A stretch of 64,000 nucleotides of DNA from Anaspis maculata. Taxonomy: Eukaryota; Arthropoda; Insecta; Coleoptera; Scraptiidae. Position 1 is the first letter of the stretch. Each line of letters opens with the position of its first letter. The stretch is from positions 33,847,681 to 33,911,680 of the forward strand of contig OX421965.1 in the NCBI GenBank assembly GCA_949128115.1. The letters are read 5' to 3'. Positions 56,301 to 64,000 of the stretch are shown here, piece after piece. Below the pieces are notes generated by a model. It searched no databases. It saw only the letters and a list, made by a program, of their open reading frames with translations, and was not told the origin of the DNA. A program made the position numbers and the translations under genes.

Positions 56301-57790
56301 GGTCTTAGATGAAATGGTATTCTTCTGTGTTTGTTAGCTATTGGCGGAATTGTTGAGTCAATGTGCAATTTTATCTTGACATTTTTCAAATTTCCCGTGC
56401 CTTTACCTAATTCTGGATACTTGTGTTTTATCATTTCTAATTGGTGTTGTGTGTTATCATCTCGGCTGTTGTTATTGAATGTTACCTGTATAAGCTGAAG
56501 TTGTTTGGACGCCTCATAACTGAGAAGTGACTCAGCTGTGCCTTCAACCACTAGAACTTCTGCTCTCGTCTGTTTTTGTCCGTGGTTCAGTGTTGCTTGA
56601 AGTTTTCCAACTATCTCCAACTTTTTGTCTGAATTATATGGAAGAACTGTTGTTTTTGTTGGTGTGAGGCTTTGTTTTTGCAGCTTCATGAGTGTTTTAG
56701 TGCTTATTAAATTAACACTTGAACCTGTGTCAATTATGAACCATATTGGAACTCCATTTAGCTTGATTTTCGCTCTTGGAAGGTTTACATTATTGATGGT
56801 TGTTGTGACAGAGAAGGTGTTCTCCAAACTGGACGATTCTGCATCTGATGACGGTGACAGCGGTGGTGGAATTTCATTGTGATTTACCTGATGTCTTCTT
56901 TGGCGGTGATTATCTTGTTTGGACATGCATACAGAAGCGAAGTGATTTCTTCTTTTGCAAGCATGGCAAATCTGATTGAAAGCGGGGCATGTTTCTCGAC
57001 CTCTGGTATGCCAACCATTTCCACAATTCATGCAGCCTCTTTCTTTGTTGTTGTTCGAAGTTTGGTTATGTTTTTCTTTCGATGCTTTGTGATATTTTCC
57101 TTGACTATGTGTGCTTCTGCTCTGATGATAATTTGACATTTCTCCTCTCCATTTTGTTCTGGCGTTCTTCGAGTATCTTGTTAATCTGTTGCTTTGATGT
57201 TCTTCGCTGGCTTCTTGTTGATTTCCATTTTCGATTTCTTTCAGTTGTTTTCTTGTGGCTTCGATAGTTCTTCCTTTGTTTAAAAGATTTTCGAGTGACG
57301 GTTGTTCGATTAATCCATACTTTCTTAACTCCGAGTATCTCGTATTTGTTATTATTTGCGTCTTGATTTCGTCTTCCGAGCTGTGAAAATTGCATGATTT
57401 TGACATCTTCAACAACGTTGCGTAGTACTGATCAAGCGTTTCGTTTGGGTGTTGACTGCATTTTCTAAAATTGAATCTTTCGAATTCAGGATTTACTTTC
57501 GGTTGAAAATACTTCTGCAACTTTCCTTTTGTCGTCTCATACTCATCTGGAGCCTGCTCTCCCTGTGCCGGTGCTGCAAGGTTTGGGAGTGATAAGAACA
57601 AATCGTGCACGTCCTCACCTGCGAAGTGTAGAAGCAGCGCTTTCTTGCGTGCGGCACCAGTTATATTTGCAGCTAACAAATAATTTTCAAAACGACTCAT
57701 CCACTTCGACCATCCAGCTCCTATATTCGCCACATCCTCGAACATTCTAAACTGCGGAATCGGAATTCCCATCATGGCGTTCATCTCCAT
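53390..57790 (-). pseudogene. gypsy gag-pol polyprotein with one nonsense codon
   Basis: Start ATG at 57790, one frame to 53390. The gag part ends with CCHC knuckles at residues 253-288 (CMNCGNGWH... and CHACKRRNHFASVC). The protease has DTGSS at 354-358. RT starts near residue 480. TAA at 56141-56143 follows ANKAI, where Lys is expected (RERHPTPTV follows). The rest continues in the same frame. Counted from the methionine at 56098: RT active site VSDD at 72-75, a form common in some gypsy lineages; RNase H DASSHGLG at 221 and HTDHKPL; integrase zinc finger H441, H444, C474, C477; catalytic D505, D560, E596 with exact D-35-E spacing. The C-terminus is a long Pro/Thr/Ser-rich tail ending RRSEREIRRPRRYM. 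Gag and pol share a frame with no shift site. Confidence 0.93.
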
Positions 57791-57887
57791 TTTGTTTCGT
57801 TGCTAGAATCAAAATTAAATCTTCGTGAATCTTGTTGATCACTCTTGCTTTCTCAATCCTTCCGATCTCATCGTCGTCGCCATTTAT

Positions 57888-58088
57888 TGTTGTGTCTTTT
57901 GTTGGGTGAAGGATTGCGGAAAGACTTTTTTATGCTGCTGATCGTTCTATTCTTTTATTCGGAGCTCTCTAATTACATTTCATGGCTACCGTTCGTTATC
58001 AGTACCTAGAGTGTGCGTATCGCGATGTGCGCGGGTGCCATCTCTTATAATTCATTCATACATGATTAATAACAAACAGGACTCGACA
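57888..58088 (-). repeat. 5' LTR of the gypsy element
   Basis: 201 bases matching the 3' LTR at all but one position. On the minus strand it lies upstream of the gag ATG with a 97-base leader. It would hold the element promoter. Confidence 0.95.
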
Positions 58089-58093
58089 GAGCC

Positions 58094-59896
58094 CAATTCA
58101 TAAAAGGAATAAGGAATTGGCCCTATCTTGAAATGACGCTTTTACGTCTCCGTAATGCCTAGTTTCGCAAACGGAACTATTTTCTTAAATTCCCTGTTCT
58201 AATATAAATGTCCTCATTCAACTTCCGGCAGCACCAAGTTTTCGTTTTATGTCTTTCGCAGCAGTGGAACCTTCCACCCCTAAGTAAGAGACTGCCACCA
58301 CCACCACCATTGTAGTCGGTTGACGCGCTCGAGGACCGCCACCGCTCGTTGCGATTATTTTTGATCCCTCGAGTTTGCATTGTGCCGCATGACGATACCT
58401 TCGCAAATTGTTGCCGCCACTTGACTTCATGTTCGGTTAATTATTGAAGCTGTTTAGCAACGCCAGAGCAAGTGGTTTAGAATTAACGAGCAAGATTCCG
58501 AAAGCAGCTCCTCGGATTTCCCTATGCAGCAGCCAGCCAGCTGAAGAGTTTGTTTACTTATTAGCATTAGCAATTATAGCTAATTAACAAAACCAACCAA
58601 TTCGCCGGTATGAACAGCATTTAATTACAGTAGGTACACCTAGGTGGTTCTAGGTAGAGCACTAGCAAAATACAACTTATGTTGCAGTGGCAGTGCTAAC
58701 AGTGTTGGGTTGGGACTTACCTACCTAGGTAAAATTATTTGGATATTTTATGTACCATCTGTTATCTCGATAATTTGTGGATAATTATCTGTTTTCTGTA
58801 TGTATTTGAATACAAAATTTCGTGAACATTTTTGCAGATAATAAGTAGATAGAACAAAACATTTACTTTCAATAGAATTCTTTATGATTCTGAATTTTAT
58901 GGCATTTCGCTTCGACAAAAAACCGGACTGAAATAGGTAGTATGGTTGGCAGCAATTTTATTACCCACCAACTTTGACAGGATTGGCAACTTTGGCGCCG
59001 GCAGGAGCAGAGTTTCACTGTCCATACTGTCTAATCGACTGTCCATAATTTGTCGATGATCGATGATCATGATCATGGTACGTGATAACCGCCTGTGTGA
59101 TTGATTTTGAAATTTCTTCACCGCCTTAGAATTTATTCAGTTTTTTTAAACATCTGGTTTAGAACCCTTGTTATATTTAAACTAGGAGCACCTAAAACCT
59201 AAAGCAAATGGCAAATGTTCAAAGTTGGCCTGTCCATGGTATTTTGCTCTCCTACTCTTGCTGTTCATTGGATTGAGGTGAGGGCTATGTACGTGAGGTC
59301 ACGGTATTGGCCCTGCACGGACAATCCAACGTCCTGGATGTTTATAGTTCGGAAAGTTATGTACCTCGCCGCAATAGTGCCAAGAAGCATCATCGTGCAT
59401 AAATATCATTTTTTGCTGAATTACCAATGGTACATTCTCTAGAAAACTTCCCAAGTCATACCTACTATGAAAAGCCCAAATACTTGTAGTTCAATCCAGT
59501 CATTCTAGCTGGTAACTTGTGAATGCCGATCATAGAGTTCCATTAATAAGTCCACCTCAGATACTTTACTCAAGACGTTCTTTTTTCTTTTCCCAACTTA
59601 CTTTAATTCTCTTTATCAAACATCCACTTTTCTTTCATGTATTTAGATAACACATTTATCAACTCATGATAACTACTTATGCATATACCACAATTCTCAC
59701 CCTTAAAAAAATTGCTTCCATAGGCGCAATATTACCTCATTACTATTTACATTGTAATTGTTAATTTATATAATACCTATTATATACAATATTACAATTT
59801 ATTGTAATACTACTTACGTACATTCTATGCGCAGTTGACATAAATATTTAAAAATTTTCACATAGCAACTATGTATTTACAATCAATTTGAATTCA
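58094..59896. other. non-coding stretch, no gene recognised
   Basis: Includes a CCACCACCACCACC run at about 58297 and AT-rich sequence from 59580 on. Frames at 58177-58430 (minus) and 59215-59442 (plus) have no domain. Confidence 0.4.
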
Positions 59897-60084
59897 TTCA
59901 TCCAATGGATATCTTACAGGTTGTTTATTTTTCTTTTCGGTTTCGGTTCAACAATTATTGTGGGTTGAACCGTGTCATTATCGGGTATAAGTACCTACAT
60001 TTTTGGGTTGAGTTATTACATTTTTAACCGGAGAAACATTGACATCCATAAGCGGCTTATTTACAACAGGTTTGTTGTCTTTAT
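59897..60084 (-). pseudogene. older gypsy pol C-terminal end, outer part
   Basis: On the minus strand a decayed frame reads NKPVVNKPLMDVN, then a stop-containing stretch, then KNKQPVRYPLDE, the typical basic end of a gypsy pol. It continues the relic at 62392-62690, from which it is separated by the inserted LTR element. Confidence 0.55.
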
Positions 60085-60306
60085 TGTTTATTTCTTATTT
60101 GTTAGCTTGTGGGACAGGGAAATAACACAACTGTACTTTGAGAGCGTTGCATAGTAAGTGCCTTTATTCATACACCTACTTCCGAGGGCTGCGTCCACTT
60201 GCGCGTGGAGACTGCGCGTACTGGTATAATATTTATGTGCAACTGCACGTACACTAGTGTAAACCTGGTTGCCTACATGGCTATGTTATTTAATATTTAC
60301 ACAACA
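60085..60306 (-). repeat. 3' LTR of the deleted gypsy derivative
   Basis: 222 bases, TGTTTATTTC to TTTACACAACA on plus. Next to it inside the element lies a good polypurine tract (AAAGAAAGGGAGA on minus, 60319-60307), which fixes this LTR edge. It differs from the other LTR at several positions (for example 60100-60110 and 60162-60166). Confidence 0.88.
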
Positions 60307-60376
60307 TCTCCCTTTCTTTATTTTAATTACTTACATTTAAATCACTAACTTACCTAACTTACTAACTAACTTAATA

Positions 60377-62167
60377 CTAAAGATCCATTCGAATTATTGG
60401 TTTCACAATTCGACCAGATCTGGATCTCCTACAATCGCTGTGGTGGTCTTTTTCTGGACTTTCATGAATAACAATATCTTCAGGAATGTCCCGACTAACA
60501 ATAGCTTCCGGAATGTCACGAATACCAATATCTTCCGGTGTATTTATTTTAGGGGTGGTATCATGATGGGTATCAGACAGACTATCAGGTAATTCATAGT
60601 TACGGACACCAGTGCTGCTTTTAACACGACTGTTTGTGTCATTGTTGCCATTGTTAATTTCAATGAGATGCCATCTATTTCTAACAAATCTTCTACCTGT
60701 TTCGTCAACTTCCACTATGTAAGATCTTTCATATCCCAGTCTGTTATCAATAACTACACCTTTGACCCATTTTTCTTTTCCTCTTCCAAAATTTTTTATC
60801 AAAATTCTATCTCCTTGACTTAGTTTACTCAACTTTTTTGCTGTTTTGTTGTAATGTTTAACAGTTTTTACTTGCTGGTTCCTTAATATGGCTTTGACTT
60901 TGTTGTAATTTATCAAATTTAACTGGGTACAAGCTTCTAAACCTAGGATGGCTTCATTTATTTCAATTATTTGGAACTTCAGGACGGCTGTTTGATTTCT
61001 ATTTGTGACTTTTACTTTCAAGTCGCAAGTACTAACCGCGTGATTTGTTTGATTTGATACGGTGGTTATTCGTCCGTGTGATTTATTAATTGGAATGTCA
61101 TTATTTATATTCAATTTTTGAAAAATGTCCAATGGTGGAATGTTGCATTCAGCACCAGTGTCTAACCTAAAATTAATCTGTAGTCTGTCTTCAACCGTAC
61201 AATTTTGTGTCCATTTGTTTTTGCTTGAAAAATTAACGTTTCCTACAAACAAATCTGGGTCTATTCTTTCAAATTCAATCAGGTTAATTTTGCTTTTACA
61301 CATTTTGGCAAAATGATTTCTCCTATTGCATTTCGTGCATTGTTTTTGATATGCAGGGCATTTATTCATCACGTAGGAATATCCACATCGTGTGCAATTA
61401 TTTATCAAGTTATTAATTTTACGAACATTTACTCCTGAAGAAACATGTGGTTTTTGATGCGGTTGTTCTCCTGGTCGCTGCTTTGACTGTTAATGCTTGC
61501 TCATTTGGGGCCGGTTCACTAGGTTGATTTCTTCATCATGTCTGCCTTCAATGGCTCTAAGCTGCTTGGCTGCTGTTTCGGCTATTTTGCATACCTCGAG
61601 TGCTCTTGCAAGCGTGAGTTTATTCTCCCTCAGTAGGCGATCCTTGATGTGTGTGTCCTTGATTCCTATGATCAGCTTGTCTCTGATGAGGCTGTCGGTT
61701 ATGGCACCAAATTCACACGTGGATGCTAATTTAGCTAGCTCCGTTGCGTCTTCATCAACAGTTTCCCCTGGTCGCATTTCTCGGGTCCAGAACATGTGTC
61801 TCTCGTATGTTTCATTTTTCTGTGGGACGTACTTTTCTTCAAACTTGGCCATGACTTGACTAAATAACTTCTTGTCTGCGTCCTCTTCAAATTTGAATGT
61901 GTTGTATACTTCCAAACCTCGGTCTCCGATTAAGTTCAGCAAAATGAATAATTTGTCTTCATCAGATTCTTTGTTTTGTTTACTGACGTTCAGGTAAATT
62001 TCTAGTTTTTGGCGAAAGAATTCCCAGTTCTCTCCCATGTTACCTTCGAATTCCAGTTGACCTGGTGCGTTGATGGCTTGTCTAGCGTCCATCTTGGTGC
62101 TGTTCACGTTGGTGTGTGCTTCAGCGTCTCTTGTATTTTCCGTAATTTCTTGATTTTCTTCGGGCAT
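60377..62167 (-). pseudogene. gag-protease joined to integrase C-terminus
   Basis: ATG at 62167 (MPEENQEITENTRD). The gag capsid-like part (residues 35-200) includes WEFFRQKLEIYL and ERHMFWTREMRPGETVDE. A TAA at 61490-61492 follows MSKH; the frame continues unchanged. From the methionine at 61408: zinc knuckles CTRCGYSYVMNKC and CTKCNRRNHFAKMC (5-37), protease LDTGAE at 82-87, protease end LGLEACTQLNLI near 160. At about residues 178-188 it joins HYNKTAKKLSKLSQGDRILI and KWVKGVVIDNRLG, the integrase C-terminal domain, ending with Pro/Asp-rich repeats (PEDIVIHESPE). The join is in frame, so the deletion is large but leaves an open frame. RT and the D-D-E core are missing. Confidence 0.87.
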
Positions 62168-62170
62168 CCT

Positions 62171-62391
62171 TGTTTATTTCTTATTTGTAACTTATGGGAC
62201 AGGGAAATAACACAACTGTACTTTGAGAGCGTTGCATAGTAAGTGCCTATTTTCATACACCTACTTCCGAGGGCTGCGTCCACTTGCGCGTGGAGACTGC
62301 GCGTACTGGTATAATATTTATGTGCAACTGCACGTACACTAGTGTAAACCTGGTTGCCTACATGGCTATGTTATTTAATATTTACACAACA
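62171..62391 (-). repeat. 5' LTR of the deleted gypsy derivative
   Basis: 221 bases, TGTTTATTTC to ACACAACA on plus. The gag start codon is three bases past its inner edge. Confidence 0.88.
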
Positions 62392-62690
62392 AGGTTCAAC
62401 AGGTTTAGACACAAAAATTACAGGTAAAGCTGTCAGAATCTGATTTGCATGACGTTTCAAACACAATATAACTCTGGAACATCTGGAATTTGAACAATAA
62501 ACGTACATTCCCCGATTTTGCGGGAAACTACTCTAGGTATCCATTAAGGTTTGTCGCCACGATAATCCTTGACTCTCACTTTGTCACCAATTTGGAAATT
62601 AATTGCTCTTTTACCCCAAATGTTTGAACTTGTTCTTGTTGTTTCTCAATTACCTTCTTTTTTATATCAACAATAGGTCTAAGTAAACTG
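62392..62690 (-). pseudogene. older gypsy integrase C-terminal domain, inner part
   Basis: Minus strand, 62640-62450: NIWGKRAINFQIGDKVRVKDYRGDKP, stop, WIPRVVSRKIGECTFIVQ, VPELYCV. This is the GD-V-V-DY / W-G-V / typical pol C-terminal fold of gypsy integrases, with two stops. It is continued by 59897-60084 beyond the nested LTR element. Confidence 0.7.
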
Positions 62691-62702
62691 AATTTGATAT
62701 TT

Positions 62703-62771
62703 TGAAACTGAACTGAACTGAATCCATACTGACTGGACTGGACTGGAAAATAAAGATTAAAAAAAAAACAG
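62703..62771 (+). repeat. A-tailed fragment of unknown retroposon
   Basis: GAACTGAACTGAA and GACTGGACTGGACTGG short repeats, then AATAAAGATT and an A-run. It looks like the 3' end of a LINE or SINE but is too short to name. Confidence 0.35.
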
Positions 62772-64000
62772 AGTCAATATCCCAAAACCGTGGATAATTT
62801 CGTGTATTGTTGGTATGAAGTATTCGAAACCACTCTTATATCAAGGGCAACATAACCATTGTTGACCAGTAAATCAATGTAGGTATGTTTGTGTGAATGG
62901 GGTCTTATACAAAAACCACAAAATGCGATTTTCTTAGGTAAATCGATACTCAAGTACCTTGAATTGAATACTGTGAAGATGAAAATGGCACATAAAAATA
63001 ATCGGCCCAGGGAAAAGAACTAGAAATTGGGCTTCTCACAGTCCCTTTGTTTGAATCGACTGAATTCGCCGCTAAACTCATCACCAATGAAACGGAAGCA
63101 GGACCGCAGTTGACATAAAGCAGCGTTGTCACATTGTCATTATTTACCAATCTGTCATTTATCTAACCTCAACCTCGCACATTCCTGATTCCTGATTCCA
63201 CTGTTATGAGAGGAAGTGACGTGTGAAAAAGTGGCCAATTTGACAAAATCAAAATAGAATGGGCGTTTTCCATTTACCGACATAAGTCGACTTGTGTCGA
63301 CACAAATGCGTTCCATTTGATCTGTGTTTCTTTGTGTCATCGACACAAGCTAACACAAGCTGACACAAACCGACAAAAATGTTTTAAATGGAAAGCGCCT
63401 TATAGGTAGGTACATGAGAATCAAAAAATTATCTTTTGCTTGGAATAGAGTAGTTCTCAGTTTTTTGCTCCATGCGAAGTGGATCTAGTGGAGTATTTAG
63501 TACATATTTAGTATTCAGGATTTGTTATTAATTAGTATTCAGTGCACTCTAATGCATATTTTGAACAATTAAATACTGAAAACTTCACAAAAAATCCTAA
63601 ACTCAAAAATTTTCGGGATCATCAAAATTTTATCGACAGCTCAATGGTGCCAGCAAATTTCTTGCGATATCATTAGCATGTTTCATGTGGTTTCTGAATA
63701 TGGAAATGAATTTTGAAAAATATGCATACAGAATGTCTTTTTTTGAAGAAAGCTTTTGAGTTTTTTTTTTCAAAGCCGGCCCTGGAAATTTTGAAATGTT
63801 TAATAAGGTGATGTGTCAGCTATCAATAGAAGAATTAACTCACAAAATTCCAATCTAATCCATTGGGTCTTTCTGAAGATACAGCTTGTCAAAAAATTCT
63901 ACGAAATACATGAATCACCCTGTAGCTTCGAAACGAACAACTTTATAGAAATTTGAAAACCAGATCCTGATTTGCCTGGAGAAACTGGACCTACCCTTAA
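62772..64000. other. non-coding stretch with one small MITE
   Basis: No gene recognised; frames 62950-63150 and 63155-63346 (minus) have no domain. A small palindromic MITE is listed at 63258-63402. Confidence 0.4.
63258..63402. mobile_element. small palindromic MITE, about 145 bp
   Basis: GGGCGTTTTCCATTTA at 63261 pairs with TAAATGGAAAGCGCC near 63385-63400. The interior repeats GTGTCGACACAAA, TTGTGTCATCGACACAAG and CTGACACAAAC, so the element is rich in TGTGTCGA-type palindromes. No target duplication was recognised. Confidence 0.6.

Larger units (their letters stand above)
52963..58088 (-). mobile_element. complete Ty3/gypsy LTR retrotransposon
   Basis: Two 201-bp LTRs bound a minus-strand gag-pol. 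The 5-bp target duplication GAGCC is present on both sides (52958-52962 and 58089-58093). The LTRs begin TG and end CA and differ by one base that I can see, so the insertion is recent. A primer-binding-like TGGCGACGACGATGAG starts five bases inside the 5' LTR (57882 downwards); the tRNA is not certain. The tract before the 3' LTR is GAGGGA, a weak polypurine tract. No envelope gene is present. The only visible coding lesion is a stop in RT. Confidence 0.95.
60085..62391 (-). mobile_element. deleted LTR retrotransposon (gag-protease plus integrase tail)
   Basis: Two LTRs of 222 and 221 bases enclose only 1864 bases. The minus-strand coding part keeps gag, protease and the last part of integrase; RT, RNase H and the integrase core are gone. 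It lies inside an older gypsy relic (59897-60084 and 62392-62690). No target duplication could be recognised. The start codon lies only three bases inside the 5' LTR, which leaves no room for a usual primer-binding site. Such deleted elements can move with help from full-length relatives. Confidence 0.85.

Noticed and set aside
1..64000. CRISPR arrays, operons, bacterial promoters or phage
   Set aside because: The sequence is eukaryotic; short tandem repeats have no spacer structure and no prokaryotic gene layout is present.

Overview
The window looks like eukaryotic intergenic DNA from an arthropod. Insect is likely, and a hemipteran is my guess from the abundant 'taggtacctac'-type strings and the transposon mix, but this is weak evidence. 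I recognise no host protein-coding gene, true tRNA, rRNA or CRISPR array. Nearly all interpretable sequence is a layered pile of transposable elements set in AT-rich, apparently single-copy DNA.

Layout. 1-4700: non-coding DNA with a Ty3/gypsy reverse-transcriptase relic (2650-3215, minus). 4704-8623: a TIR element (family A, copy 1) containing a 1.65 kb foldback element (6954-8608). 10143-10601: hAT-type MITE. 10853-15089: near-complete CR1-like non-LTR retrotransposon, plus strand, with a frameshift in ORF1 and one nonsense codon in ORF2. 15130-15643: another hAT-type MITE. 17501-19474: family A copy 2 (inverted relative to copy 1), holding two smaller MITEs. 19713-21174: hAT-type element containing a second hAT MITE, which contains a SINE fragment. 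25652-27477: second large foldback. 28510-33434: minus-strand CR1-like retrotransposon interrupted by a tRNA-headed SINE and by a 588 bp element whose inverted arms each encode a textbook-looking hammerhead ribozyme. 35785-40130: minus-strand non-LTR element with CCHC-type ORF1; the catalytic centre of its RT is deleted. 40980-41420: 3' fragment of another LINE. 42708-45523: long-TIR DNA transposon with a decayed gene of an uncharacterised protein family. 46585-46936: full-length SINE. 47808-48432: TA-flanked foldback MITE. 52963-58088: recent complete Ty3/gypsy element, minus strand, with near-identical LTRs, a 5-bp target duplication and one stop codon in RT. 60085-62391: deleted gypsy derivative (gag-protease joined to the integrase tail) nested in an older gypsy relic.

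The parts do not form a pathway; the connections are insertion history and shared architecture. Two systems deserve attention. First, several foldback or long-TIR elements (6954, 16086, 25652, 42708, fragment 49817) share a TAGT terminus, an internal G-tract and a conserved 'GGTGTC' box; the three with both ends visible have 3-bp target duplications, and one carries a coding region. Second, the hammerhead-bearing insertion at 30393-30980 has one ribozyme on each strand and a 12-bp target duplication.

All family assignments come from reading motifs; no database search was run.
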